A stretch of DNA of 64,000 nucleotides from Coprinopsis marcescibilis. Taxonomy: Eukaryota > Basidiomycota > Agaricomycetes > Agaricales > Psathyrellaceae. Of this stretch, positions 1 to 13,506 are shown piece by piece. The stretch is from contig ML210266.1 of the NCBI GenBank assembly GCA_004369085.1, positions 27,771 through 91,770 of the forward strand. Direction: 5' to 3'. Position numbers and translations under genes: made by a program. Under the pieces are notes generated by a model, which did not search any database, was not told the DNA's origin, and saw nothing but the letters and a program-made list of their open reading frames with translations. Each line of letters opens with the position of its first letter. Positions within the stretch are counted from its first letter, which is position 1.

Positions 1-2031
1 GGGCTCCCCATTCCTGAAGCAGACAAGTGTTTGATAGCACCCTTTTTTCTGGTCACCCTATAATTGACACGGAGAAACGTTAGCTTCCTGTACCTCATGA
101 TAATGGATGCGACGAACGCTTGGCAGTAGTACTAAACAAAGAAACAGCTGTTGGGACTATTAGTATTCCTATTGAGTGGGCCCTGAAGGACAGCGCTGAC
201 ATGGTGATTTAATTCGGGAGTGAGATCTTGAGATCCAAATATCTTGCTCTAAATTTGCGATTATACATAACCTAAAAAAGCTATTCAGGAAGACCGCGAG
301 ATTTAACCACAGGGTCACGAACCTCGCTAGGGTTATTCAAACACACCCAACCGCATCGTACCCACAAAAGACTCAGTGGTCTGTGCTCGTACCTCAAAGG
401 ATAGGCAGCTTGATAAGACCAATTACTTCTAGAACCCGCTGCGAGACAAGTTGCCGGCTCCGAATCAAAACGCGGATAAATACGGACGCACATGATCGAA
501 AGCATAGTGATCTTCGCCCTTCTTGATTCGCTTCGGGATAATTAACACAGTTACTCAGGATAGCTCTGGTGTTCAAGCCACAGGCACCATATTTCAGGGA
601 CATAAGCTTAGCACAGTAGCAGCGATAATGCCCAAACCCACAGAAATGATCGAATTGTCTTCAAAACTGGCCATCCTCGACACCGAGACCCCACCGCATG
701 TGGGTTTGGAAGCAAATCGCAGCTGAAGGCGAGAATGACGGTCCAGTGCCTCGCCATTGACCCGGTGTAGACCATTTATAGATTGACGATTTGAGGTGAA
801 TCAACTAGGATACATTAGATCGGATTTTCTTCATAACCTGAAGTAGAACCGCCAGAACACACCAATGTGAACTTTCCCAATCAGACTCGAGCCCAGGTTA
901 GATACCAGGAGGAGTATCATTCAAGTCCCGTCTTGTTCTCATGAGATCCAAATGCTGACTATCATTCAAGGAACCTGTTACTGCAAGTTACTGAGTGAAA
1001 GGCGGAGAGAACAGCAGATTGGTACATACAGAATCCCGTCATGAGTTATCGCATCTGGTCGCATTTTATTTAAACTAACCAATCATGATTTACAGGCGTG
1101 ATCCCCACGTATCAGGCTCATCGTGTTAGGGCATCCCTCACCGTCGACGATGTCTGTCTCCTAGTGCAAGCCTCCTGCGACAAATTTGTGAACGGACATG
1201 CTGTCCAAGTGGCAAATGGCGTAATGGTGGGCGATATCAATATCTTTAGAAGTAGATTCATTCCGAGTTCAGGGTATTCAGGATCATATGGCAGAGAATT
1301 TTGACAAGAACAATTGCCAGCGGTTGACGTCGACCGCGGCCACAGCTCAGCAATCCTCCCCACTCGGGCTCCGGAGCTCCGCCGTCCGCGATACACAGCC
1401 ACATTGCCCCACAGTCACGCAGTTAGTCATGTCGCGGTTGTCATATTTTTGCTGCGGCGTAACAGTATTAGAATCCCTATATCTATGTGACGGAACGCGA
1501 CGCCATGTTACAAGATAAGTTTTCAATTGCAGACAGAGGCCGGAGAACGGAGAACGGAGCACGATTTCTGCGGAAGGGGGATATATGGATGCGCACGTAT
1601 CGTCACTTTGTGCTGACTCTATGATCAGAAAAGAGTCGAACGGCAGCCACCTTGCGGCGTATGACCCAATATGCCAGCATAGGACGTACACTCACACCAG
1701 GCGGGTCTTAAGCTAGTCTACATAGATACACACTATGGTATCCAATACTAAGGATATCGGAAGAGGCCCATCCTCCGGAACACGGACCCGAGTCGGAGGT
1801 GAACACGGGCTGACCATATAATTGTGACTATAGCGTTGTTAATCGCTACGAACCCGCTGGTATCATCTCTTCTAGATTGTTGCTTCCCATGTGAACACTA
1901 CGCTTGACGTATATTACTCTTCTTCGTATCAAATTCTGTATAGTACGTATATATGTGAGGAATCGGAAAGAATGAGACGTAGGAAAGATACAACTGGTAT
2001 ACACTGCTCGGAAGGATCGTTCTTGAAGTTA
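1..2031. other. No recognisable gene
   Basis: Only short overlapping open frames occur on both strands, and none resembles a known protein or has convincing splice structure. A small direct repeat of the type GAGAACGGAGAACGGAGC lies near 1542-1560. This may be the 3' flank of the transporter gene or decayed sequence; I see no transposon ends. Confidence 0.6.
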
Positions 2032-4116
2032 TTAGAGAGCATAAATAAACCAAGCAGACTTGTCACCAAGTCCAGGGTCCTCTTGGCTGCGTATCATATT
2101 TTCCCTCAGCGACTTCTTCCTCCTATTCTGATCCCACAGATACAGGATGTTGACGGCAGTGAGGGCGAACATGGCGACCGAGAAACCCAGCAGAACTTTG
2201 GTTGCCAAAACGTACCGGGGCGCTGGGGAAAGCGACCCCAGAAGCCAAGTAGCCAGAATGCCCCCTGAATTCGTCATGATGAAGCCGATAGCGATCGCCG
2301 TCGCCCTTCTGATATGAGGCGCCGCGTTGTTTGCACCCCATGTCGAGAGGGATGGCGCTGAAAGGTAAACGCCGGCGATAGAGAAGAACAAGGACATGTA
2401 TTGGACATGATTATTGACGGTGGCTGAAACCTTAACAATTAGCACATGTCCCGATCGGGTCATTTATATGAGTTGTCTCGAACGGAATGGTACTCACAAA
2501 GGAAAGTTGTAAACCCCACAATGCAGAGGGCAAACGCGAACATGCTCACAAGACCTCTGCACTGGTATCTGTCGGATACGAGCGCCCCTATCATTGTCAC
2601 TACACACAAGGCAACGTTCATTATGAGACTTAGCTAAATAGACGACAGGCATATGGTCATTACTTACAGACGAAGGCGACTGCGAAAGGAGGAACACTCA
2701 TTAGCTGGGTTCTCGCGGGCGTATGTCCGAGTCCTTGTACAATGGAAGGCGCAAAGCTAACCAAAGCAACTTCAGAGGGCTTCTTACGAGTCTTAGATTA
2801 GTAACGACTTACTATGCCAACCCGTAGAGAACCGTTCCTACAACGATAAAAGTCAGCGTCATTGATGCTTTTGTCGTATCCGCTGACTCGCTCACCGTCC
2901 ATGAAAAATATTACAGATATCAACCAAACATGAGGCAGAGTGAACGCCATTACAACTTCCTTCCAGCTGAAAGAATCTACCTTTTCGTCGGGTGAGGTGA
3001 CCCCATCATCTCTGAGTGTCGCAGCAACGTAGTCCTTCTCTTCTTTCGTAAGGAACCTACTGTGCCCGGGAGACCGAGGGAGAAGGGCGAATGACAGCAG
3101 CCCGAAGACGAAAGTGAAAAGCCCTTCGAGAATAAAGATCCAAGCCCAACCTGGCCTGCTTCCAATGCCATCCATATTAATGATGCCGAAGGCGAGGAGC
3201 CCAGAGAACGCGCCAGATAGGGAAGCGGCCGAAAAGAAAATGGAAATTCTAAAAATAGACATTCAGAGGTGCTATCCATAATCCAGAACAGATATACCAT
3301 TTCTTACCTCCATTGAAGTCGCCGACGAGGGTAGAACGAGGATAAATAGAGTACTAGTCCAGGGAGCACTCCACCTAAATGTATTATGGGACTGCATCGA
3401 GTTCCAGAACCACGATTGTCGCACCTTCGAGTAAGCCAAGGAAGAAGCGAGCGATGAGCAGCCCTCTATAGCTTGACACAATGCCTGTCGTGTACCAGCT
3501 CTGTCAGGGTCACCGTACCCTGATACGATTGACGTACCTTGCAAAACTGTTACTACACCCCACAGCGTAAGCATCGTCGGAAGCATTAAGTTAGGACCAA
3601 CGGCCTGACGAAGAACTCAGTGGCCACAACTTAGAGTAAGACATGCAATAGACTCATGCTCGCTTACCTTGAGTAGAAGGTTGGATGGTAGCTCAGCGAC
3701 AATATACGGAATATAGGTAACGGTCAGTGCGATGCTGTACTGGTAGTTGGTCATTGCAAGGTCTTTCTGAAGGCCGGCCACACGCGCATTTCCGAGGTTG
3801 GTGCGATCCTACCAACAGAAAATGTCAGTAACCGCTCAGGCACCATGTCGTGTCAGTGTCAGTCCTCAGCCAGGGGTATAGCTGCTGACCAAATAGATAG
3901 CCGGATACGCACCAAGAACGACAGGAGATAGAACATCGTAACAACCGGTAAAATCCATAAATCCATCTTCAACCATACTCTTTTCTCCAAGTCCCGTCGC
4001 TTGAGAAAAATGGCGGTGGGAATAGCACTCCTGACGCTCATGCTATCAGAGCTGTAGCGGTGTTTCTCGGGGTCCAAAGAGGACCTCGAGGAGAGCTTAT
4101 CGAGAGATATAAACAT
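2032..4116 (-). CDS. MFS transporter, Dal5/TNA1-like anion:cation symporter family
   Basis: A plasma-membrane major facilitator of the Dal5/TNA1 family, whose characterised members import allantoate, nicotinate, vitamins and related organic anions by proton symport. The first exon begins at the ATG at 4116 and contains the cytosolic N-terminus and KMDLWILPVVTMFYLLSFL. Splicing leads to DRTNLGNARVAGLQ, the family's loop signature after helix 1. Later exons give YRGLLIARFFLGLLEG, then GGVLPGLVLYLSSFYPR, FFSAASLSGAFSGLLAFGI, FAPSIVQGLGHTPARTQ and TWGANNAAPHIRRATAIA, ending GDKSAWFIYAL and TAA. All junctions I tested keep frame, for example the donor at CTCGAAG/gtgcga joined to an acceptor ending tttag. 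About eight short introns fit. No frameshift was found, so it looks intact. The substrate cannot be read from the sequence. An earlier in-frame TTG at 4170 is not a likely start. Confidence 0.88.
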
Positions 4117-7032
4117 ATTCGAAGCGGTATCGCGCGCCGTTTCGCGATGATGGAAATAAGTCAGTCTCAAACAGTTGAACAGCGAGGCAAAAGGTACTAG
4201 AGCTGAGAAGCCAAAATGAGGGGAAAGTTGGGAGTGAATACTTGACTCGGAACAGCGGCAATAGTCTAAGGTTTAAGTATGGCAAGGTTTGGACTCCTGA
4301 ATAGAGCACCCATCACTCAGCCGCATCGCGAAGTAGAAAAGCCAAAACAGTACGCCAGTATAATTGCGGAAGCTTCGAACAAGCTTCATCACTAGTGTGA
4401 CTACGGGGGCGAGACTGGAAGACTTCTGCCTGTCCGAACGAGACGCTACGGTGATGGTATGATCATCGATCTCGGACCGTAGGTGCGACCACGAGGCGCT
4501 GGTAAAACTCAACCACCTTCAGGAGGGTAAGCGTGGGGAAAGATGACACAGTACAGTTCTTTGACTGTAAGAGTGCGAATATGCTCAAGAATTAGTAGAC
4601 CAGATGGATGATTGCGAGTAAGCGCCCAAATTAATTTAATCCGGGAGCTGATCGAGGATGTTCATTGTTGGCGACAAATGGAGTACGTATACGCCACCCA
4701 AAGCGTCGGCCGCAAATCCCTATCAGTTTCAGAGTAACTATTTACTAGAGGAATACATTATAATTTCATTCTGGCCCTGACTCCGTTGCTTCAAGGATAG
4801 TGGCCTCTGCACTGTTTTGATTGGTAGTAACGTGGAATCATTGCGTCTGCGTGGTGCGATAGCCCTACACTACAAACATAATGGTAAACAATAATTGAGA
4901 CGTCTACCTACCATTGAGTTGTCGAGGAGGAGGTGGATTATGGGGAGCGATAGATTTACTTAATCCCAACTTGAAAGTGTCTACTTTCACTTTTCAAATT
5001 GTGGCCAGAATCCTATGTCGCGATGCTGAGGTCTTATCGCGATCATGGCATAGCTTCACTATTCCGCTACTACCCTGGTTTATTCTGTGTGTCACAGTCA
5101 GGCTGTTAGCCACCCGCCACTCATCCCCACAGACGTCATTCAAGGATTGCTCATGCGTACAGCATCCAGTCAGAGAACCACTACTTATCTAGAGTTCCAA
5201 CAGGGTCTTTCGAAAGTTCCAATTCCCGAACGTTACGTATCAGTCGCTAAATCATTTAAACAGTACTTGTATCTCGGGACGTGATCTTTCCCTACCACAC
5301 TATTGCGTTGTTGAACAAACGGACCCACGAAGTATTTACCCTGTACTTGGCACCAGCTCAGGAGACAGCTATTGGGCCGCGACCCTGAGTTGGGTGCGAA
5401 CTTCAGGTCGAACGGCGTTTTTATCTTGTTTGAGCCTTCAGGGACGAGTTGGTCACTCGCATAGCTATTAACAAGCGTCGATGTAGTGACACCCGTACAT
5501 ATGTTGGTATCAGCTTCGACTCAGAGGGTCCGAATAACATGGGATCCCGAACTCTGTTTATGGGTAATGCAGAATTTGAACGTCCTCAAACTCCGCTTTG
5601 ACTGAACTTTGAACTACACAGGTCTCGATGAAGAACCAAGGTGGTGCTGCTCTGGTACTGCCTCGAGCTCCTCCGACGATCTCCCGGCTCCCAGGTCGAT
5701 CGGAACCTTCATGTGTCATGTCCAAGGTTACTTTCAAACGTATATCAACGTTTTCCCGGGTAAGATATCGTTATACACACAACACAGGGGCCGATTCCTT
5801 GAAACAAATGGATGTCACCCCTTGACGTAACATAAATAACTGCTTCTTGAGTTCTCGCATTCAGGTCTACAAGTTGTGCATGCCTGGTGCTGAGACGGAC
5901 GCCCGATTTACCATGTTAGGAAATATATCCACCACCCCACGGTCGTCGCTGTCACCACCCCACATGCGTGCGTGCGCTCGAGAACCAGCGCGGTGATTCG
6001 CGAACGGCGTCACTAAACCGAAGCACAGTAGCAACGACAGAAGTAGAAGCATCACGCTCTATCTTGTTTCCCTAAAACCCACCATCTCTTCTATTACACT
6101 CCCGATATAGCCGCATCGAGATGCTCAGGGCTTACCACTAATGAGAACATAAGCGCCGCCGAAGTGCATTCAACCCTATCTATTTGCATTACGTTTAGGG
6201 TTAAGGAAGGTACTGATGCTGAGAGTTCGAGCCAGGGTCCGGAGCATTGGTTCTCACTCCACTGCACGCACAATGCACATGCCTCATGGGCCGCACTTAG
6301 AAACGAAACGAAGCGTGGATGGCGAGTGAATTATGTGTAATTGAAAAGAGTCGCATGCGATGACATGCGCAGCGAGTTCTTCGACCTCGTGTACGAAGAA
6401 GCGCATACGTAAACCAAGTCGGAAGCCAGATTTGGCTGGGGCTTCGGAGTCACCAGATGTATATCACACCACATTATAAGCCATGGTGTTATCCGTGAAC
6501 CCATCATCGCTGCCAGGGGCTCCTGTACATTGGGTTGTTATTTAGATTACTACTAAGTTCAACATTCCCGAGTTCAAAGTTGCGCAGTGATATGTCGGAG
6601 AAAGTGATGTATATCTTGAATTGCCGAGGATGAGTTGAATACCCTCGGATACGTACTTGGAAGCATTGTTGCTGCAAGCGAGATGGTATGAAAGTTGTCA
6701 GAATTCTAGAAGTGAACTTACCTTGGCGGTACTTAGTGCATGTATCTTGAAGTTGAGCACCATTCCCGATGCCATGGACATCCTACTTGTATGTGAGTGA
6801 ATTTGACAATGATATAATGATGCAGTTTACATTAAAAACAATTAAAAGGGGGCAAGTAACGAAAACGGAGAACAAAACAAAAAGCGTGCCGCCCAAATTT
6901 CTCTAAATAATTATATAATTAAGTTAAGCTTCAGAATTTATGGGATAGGCCACTTTGCAGCTTCAGGTGTGGCGTATGTCAATGTATGACTCTAATCGGG
7001 TGCACCGAAGCGGCATAAACCTGTACTTCCCA
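4117..7032. other. Intergenic, nothing recognised
   Basis: About 2.9 kb with short unsupported frames only. It includes the promoter side of the transporter gene (just above 4116) and the uncertain 3' side of the first DUF6534 gene. AT-rich stretches occur around 6780-6940. No repeats or RNA genes were recognised. Confidence 0.55.
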
Positions 7033-9706
7033 TCACCCAACCGATTCGCCCTGGTGCGACACAGCCTCGCCCATTACCAGCCCAATCTTTCCAACATCCC
7101 CTTTCTCCCAATCATCCTCCGCAACACCGTTGTCTCCGATTTCAGCTGACTCGGAGCTGAAGTTCTTGAAGCTTTGAGCCGTTGTTCCCGCAGTGAATGT
7201 GCCCTCTTTCATTGCATAATAAGCGCCGGAGGAGTCCTCATGAAGACGCAAGTCCGATACCGATACCTACATCAAGTCGAAACATTACACGTAAGTGAAA
7301 TGAAAGAGAGCTCTCTGCGGCCCGATCAACGTCACTCGAACGACACAAGGGCGTTGAAACGTCGAACGGGGAAAAGTAGCGTGGAGCGGAACTAAAGGAC
7401 TTACATTTACATCGTTCCCTGGTAGACGGAATCTGTTAAACGAAGGCACGACAGCAATCTACAAAGGGGATGAAGAAAACTGTTAGCGAGCGAAGCATTG
7501 CATTAGGGGCCAGGTAAAGCACGATTGAATCTCTTCTCCCGGTCACTCAGGGTCGGGGATGCGGGTAGCTAGCGTGCATGTGTTGCCTTCACCGAGATTG
7601 ATGAACCAAGACGAACACTCGACAACGACGAATATCGAATTGCGTCAAATGGACATCTAACCCCAGACATCGATTGTCCTTGCCAAATAAGAGGATAAAA
7701 TATACACACCTCGATATCAGCTCCATCCCCACTCTGTTGTTCCGTCCTCAAGCCCGTCTGACCCCCGAACAGAAGATTGAACTGGCCGTCGCTGCCTGTA
7801 ACGGTCGTTGCGATGTTGTGGCTACCCCAGGATCCCCGAGCATTCAATGTAGACATGAGAGCGTTAGTGTAGAGCTTAGAAAGTGCAAAATCCCATATGA
7901 AGTTTCTGTCGCATAACGTAAAAACTATCAGCATGACTGTTTGAAAGATTTAGCTCTCGAGCTCACATGGTGGTGCGCTGAGAAGTTCCAATCAGATAGG
8001 GAATTCACTGAGATAGAAAGATTTAGACTCACGGGTAGGAGGAGAAAACAAAGGACGTCCAGAATCGCAAATACAGTCGTGACCATCCCAGTCTGGATCG
8101 TCAATCGAATGATCTAGGGCGGAGGTTAGTTTAAACTAGCTCAAACGAAACATCAAATAGCCCACTCTATCGATGGAATTATCCGTCCCTCTAAATCCCG
8201 TCTTTCTTCGCGACTAGAAAACCATCAAGCACTAGTAAATAAATAACAAGTGACCACGCACCAGATGGAATACCAGCGAAATAGTAATGACCACATCCAC
8301 GATCGCCGACGACAACAGCCACAGCAACGCCGGCCAATGCAGTTCTGGCTTCCTAGCGAACTCTCGAATCTGAGTTACAGTTACCGATAGCCAGATTCCA
8401 CCGCCTATAAAATGGAATAACTTAAGGTTAGCCTAAAGTTCGGGTGTAGCGAGAGCGGCGGATACAGAACACATGGCCGAAGAAGAAGTCATTTAAGAAG
8501 CGGATACAACGCTCACCAAGACCAGTTAGAGCTAGAGCCCAAATTAAGAGAAGGAGCCACGACGAACGGCTGATAATCCTGATCCTCCAACCGACGAACA
8601 TCTGGACTGGAGCGGCGATTATGGCCTGGTTCGAGTGGTCAGGAATAGAAGGTCAAGGTTCGGATGGTGGCGGCGTACAGTTACAAGAGGGTCTGCTGCA
8701 AGCACTGTGATTATTTCAAGTGAGAAAAGATTTGAGCGAGGAACGATATACTCGAACTCACTCATAGGGAAGTATGTAACCGCCTCCTGAGTACCCCACT
8801 GAATGATGAGAGGAACGTATATCATATGCGCGTTGAGGACAGTGTTCACAGTCTCGGCGATGAAAAGGAAAAGTATCTGGGAGGAAATGGGCTCAGATCG
8901 ATGACGTCACGAGAATAATAGACAACTCACGAAAACGCGTATCCATGTCGCGTCACTTATCGAGGGTCGATGATTGAAAGGTAGCGAATTGGGCGACCCC
9001 ACTCACCTCTTATACCTCTGCCAATAGATGAACATCTATTTTGTACAATGAAAAGTCATCGAACTCGACATTCGTGTCTCCGAGTTGAGGGCTGACCGAC
9101 CTGCATTATGAGGATCTGATATGGAGGGTTGGTTTGTTTTTGGTTAACTGCATATTGAAGAGCATCGTGGAATAAACATACCCCATATAGAATCGTGTTG
9201 AGGAGGACCCCTGGGTCCAATAGCTTTGAGCATCGTCGATATCCTGGAAGCGAATGAAAGAATCGACGAACCAATCAACATCGGCCCAAACCTAGCATAC
9301 CCAAAGAAACAATGTCAGCCGCACAAGCACACCGGAAAAAGAGCGGGGAGAGAGGCGAACACACAGTAGTGGCATGACCAGCCCTTCTTCTTCGTTTCTT
9401 CGGACTCCGGTGCTAATTCAAAGGCAAAAGGTGGGGTTATGATTCACAGACCCACGCCAGCGGCATAGTATCTGTTGTGCGCCAAAACAGAGCGCGATCC
9501 TCAAAGAATCGGCGAGACAGGAAGTAGAAGAGAGGGAAGGATGTGATACTGAGTGAATTGGAAAGCTCAGGCTGCGAATAGCGGTCGTGGGTAAGGCGAA
9601 CAAGAAGCCCAACCTGCCCGGTGTGCTCATTTAAGAAGCAACCGGGAACTCTAGTCACCGTCATACGGCTCTTGGTAGCGCTAAATTTAGCTGCTAATGT
9701 GGGCAT
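7033..9706 (-). CDS. DUF6534 integral membrane protein, copy A (ends uncertain)
   Basis: A member of the basidiomycete DUF6534 family of roughly seven-helix membrane proteins of unknown function. The core assembles cleanly: FGPMLIGVLLNTILYG, ILIMQMFIYWQRYKR, DATWIRVF, LFIAETVNTVLNAHMIYVP with IIQWGTQEAVTYFP, GGGIWLSVTVTQIREFARK, PELHWPALLWLLSSAIVDVV and the signature RNFIWDFALSKLYTNALMST followed by LNARG. After DGADIE near 7690 the tail is unclear. One acceptor gives an early stop near 7655, and other splice choices lead into a frame ending at 7033. The first exon is also unclear; an ATG at 9706 (MPTLAAKF) and a nearer start are both possible. Copy B lies upstream in the same orientation and shares the family core, so this is a tandem pair. 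Family and strand are well supported, the exact ends are not. Confidence 0.7.
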
Positions 9707-10862
9707 TGAGCTGTTGATCGTGGGCCTGGCGTATGGCTCAAGTGGCCATTAGACCGGCAAATTGGGTTTGGTATGTTGATTAGATACGTAACTTTCCAAA
9801 GCAAGAAGAACTTACCCGATGAGATTAGAGCCAAGACATGACTACAGCCCCGAAATGCGAACACATGTAGGGCAACGTGCCCTTCAGTCAAAGTAGCAAT
9901 TTGACAGGGGTATTGTGCCTTTCTCGGCCAGCGAGGTATTGGGACCCAGTTTCAATGATAGTATGACTGACCCTCGGTCGGATGGGGTAAGTTTGGACGA
10001 GTTCCCGCGGCCCACCGTCAACTCCTGTTGATCCTCGACTTGAAAGAGGTTAAATACTTACATCGAGGAAGTTCAGTCCTGATCAAACAGTGACTTCTTA
10101 CACCTCGTTTCATCTTTTTTTAAATACAAGGCAAATGTGTTATTTACACCCAGGATCTGATAATCAGCCAATTCAGATTCCCGTACTCTGTAACAAAGGT
10201 GAGAACATACCTCAAGAAGTTTCATTTCGCGTCGTGTTTGTACATTCATACGATTATGTATCGCCTGATTCTTGTTGATTGTACCCTCATATCAGCTGTT
10301 CCTCGCTTCAAGGATGATAATGCGCATAGCATTAAGGGTCTTTGGATGGGTATCATGGCCATAATTCAAGTGGGTGGGACCGTGGAGGAATGAACGGCGG
10401 CGATCGAATTCATCACGAGTTGGTCTGTGCGTGCAGTATGTAATCAAAGTCGGCCGAATACTCCCGATAGTCCTGCTCCCGGAAAACGTGAACTCATAAA
10501 CAGACCAAACGAATACTCAAGTTCATATCATATCTTAAAGAAAACACACAAGCATGATATGCGAGAACCTATCGCTACAAGCCATTGAAGCAACTACACG
10601 CATACATGCACAACATCAACATCAACAGTAGCGTCACAAGCATTTCAGCACACCAAATACTAAAATTACAATTCGTCAACGGAGGAGAGGGTATCCATCA
10701 GCAAAATGGCCAGAGAGAGAGAGACTACCGGGGAGTAAGTCCCCAGCCCAAGAAAAGAAATCATTTCGTTATAAGTACATACATTCCGGCACCTCCAATG
10801 GCACACCAGTCAGGCAGGCAGTGGCGACAAGATCATAGCCAGAGACAAGTTGGAAGCAGCGT
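9707..10862. other. Spacer between the two DUF6534 genes
   Basis: No protein or RNA gene recognised. It should hold the promoter of copy A and the 3' flank of copy B. Open frames at 10090-10393 show no family resemblance. Confidence 0.5.
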
Positions 10863-13506
10863 TTACTGAGCAACGATGTACTCAGAGACCCGCGCTCTCT
10901 CTTGAATATGCACCTGTCTTAGCACTGGTTCAGGGTCCTCCAACGTTTCAACTACCTTTAACAAGGAGAACTAAATCAGCATCGAGGTGAAAAAGATAGA
11001 AAATTAGAATACATACCCTAGTAACCGTAATCCCATATTCCAAATCCCTCGGGTGCAAAGAACACGACTTCTCCCCAAACGACCTCGTAATCGCTTCATT
11101 CTGACTTGCAATCCCCAGTTCCAGCTCATACTCGCACGAATGCCCATGACCAGAGTTCGCGTACTGTATGAGGGGAATATGAAGAATTAGGATTAGTATA
11201 TCATCTCGCCCCATATCCTCACAAGCAACGTACCATCCTTCCGGGCTGCCTTCCACACCCCGCACCGCTGCCTAAACTGCCAATGAATCCCTGTGCGGGT
11301 GTCGCACCACCACCGAGCTGGCCCCTCTCCCGCTGGTTCCTCGTCCCGCCAGACGGACTCGAGCTGTTATTGTTGCCCCCGTCCTTGTTGAAGTTGCCTC
11401 CGCGTGCGTTGAGCGTCGAGAGGAGACAGTTGGCGTAGAGCTTGGATAGAGCGAGGTCCCAAAGAAAATTCCTGCAGCGACTGGTAAGCATGATACAAAG
11501 ATGCAGATACACATAAAGGCACGCACAGAGCTGTATGCTGTACATGACATCAGTGAGAGGTGAGATATTTGTCGCTCTGGAAGGACGACTTACGCCCATA
11601 GCTAGAAGAAGCAATGTTGTCAACGATGTTCTCCTTCCTAGCCAAAATGGACGTACTCATAAAGAAAACAACATCGCCAATCGCACAAATGGCCCTACAG
11701 AGAACGCATCAGGCCAATACGAAACCAGGGGTTTGCAAGGGAAACTCACGTTAGGGCACCGGTCTGCACAGTCATCCGTATAATCCTCTGGATAGCATCG
11801 TCTGTAGCCGCAAATCCAGTCTTCCTCCTTGACTAGATGAACACAGCCGTCAGCAACGGAATATAGTTGAACAAACAAACCAAGTACATGCAGTAGAAAC
11901 TCCCTTCGCAGACAAGCGGGTGCATACGAGCCGCAAAGCGAGAGCAGCAGACGCCAGATAAAAGACGAGGAACTCACCAGGGTAACGACCAAAACAGTAG
12001 TAATCAAGACGTCCGAGATACAAGCAGCAAGGAACCAAACGAGGGCAGACCAATGAAGCTCGATCTTTCTAGCAAACACTTTGACTTGGATAATCAGCGC
12101 TGTCGTCCAAATCCCTCCCGCTGTTCAGGGTTATGGAACAGCCATGACGTTGTAACATGCCAGTGGAATTTTCGGAGACCAGCGGACCAGGAGCATATTC
12201 GGAGGTGGGAGGAGAAGAGGGATGCACGTCAGCGATCATGGACGATATGATAAGCAAAAGATGCAGATAAGATAAGATAAGATCGTCATGCCCAAAACGG
12301 GACGAGGAAAGAATGAAAGAGCCAAAAGCTCACCCAGTGAAATCAACGCGAAGAGGCAGATGATAGCTCCCAGCCAGTTGGACTTGGTGAGCAAGCGCAC
12401 CCTCCATGCAAAGAAAAACTGAATTGGCGTTGATACAGCAACCTGGAGAAGCAGTAATGGAGCTACGAATCAGGACGGTTACATGGAAGAAGGGGAACGA
12501 AGGACTAACGATGACGATAGGTTCTAGGAAGAAGAACGAGTAGGCGAAGGATGCATGAAGGAGAAAGGAGGGTTTAGTTAGCCACCATGTACTGTTTAAG
12601 GGATCGACCGGCATCAAAGCCTAGCACCTGCCAACCCCGCCATCCGAAGCCCACAGAAACACCACTGTTGCACCATGCTAGTTGCAAAGCTGATGAAGGG
12701 CAGCGTGGTGAATGAGCGACGGAGATAAGGCAGCGCAGGACTTAAGCAGGCCATCGACCCGAGGAAAAGCCTCACCTGCAGCGAACACTAAAATCACTTC
12801 GTTAGCACTAGAATCCTGACGGGGAAGGCGGAGTAGAAGGTGCGCTCACTCATGGGAAAATACTTCGTAGCTTCTGCTTCACCTGTTATCAGGGAAGAGA
12901 ATGTGCGAGTCAGCAAATGAATTCAGACGACGGGAACAGAGATGAAAGCACGCCAGAGGTATAATAACGTCCCGCGTCTTTTCATCGTGAAAAATGACTG
13001 ACCGAAATTCTGGATGAGGGGTTGGTACATCATCTGAATGTCGCATGCTGTATTGAGTGTTTCAACTATGAAGAGGTAGTAGACCTAAGAAAGTGGTTTA
13101 AGGCTATTAGGGTATATTCCTCGGTAGGTTGTAGGGAGTCGCATACGAGTGCTTTAATCCATTTCGCATCCCTGTATCGATATTAATTCTCTCAGTAACC
13201 CACAGCTCCAGTCACAGCATGTTACACACCCTTTGTAACTGAGATAATAGTGGTACGTCTGGATAATGGTGCCAATTTAGCGTTGGCCAAATCGCTGAAA
13301 AGGCAAACGAACCTGGACCACCAGGACCTTGAAAATCATTTCAGACTCTAGATATTCGAAAAGGACTGGAACAAGACATACCCCGTATAGTATCATATTG
13401 ATAAAAGTGCCAATTAGCATCGGGCCGAAGCTAAACCCAACCGCAGGTCAATAAACTGCCCGGCGAAAAAAGCAGATACTCACGAAAGCGTGACATTGGG
13501 TGCCAT
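10863..13506 (-). CDS. DUF6534 integral membrane protein, copy B
   Basis: Second DUF6534 protein, better resolved than copy A. The ATG at 13506 opens MAPNVTLS, which splices in frame to FGPMLIGTFINMILYGV. Further exons give YYLFIVETLNTACDIQMMYQ, FFFAWRVRLLTKSNWLGAII then CLFALISLG, FARKIELHWSALVWFLAACI then SDVLITTVLVVTLV, and RNFLWDLALSKLYANCLLST then LNARGG. A Gly/Asn/Ser-rich stretch follows, and the last exons read YANSGHGHSCEYELELGIAS through YGITVTR and VVETLEDPEPVLR to YIVAQ and TAA at 10863. The expected organisation is about seven helices with a cytosolic C-terminal tail. It lies in tandem behind copy A with the same strand and the same order of conserved blocks. Function is unknown for the family; a sensor or receptor role would be speculation. 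Confidence 0.82.
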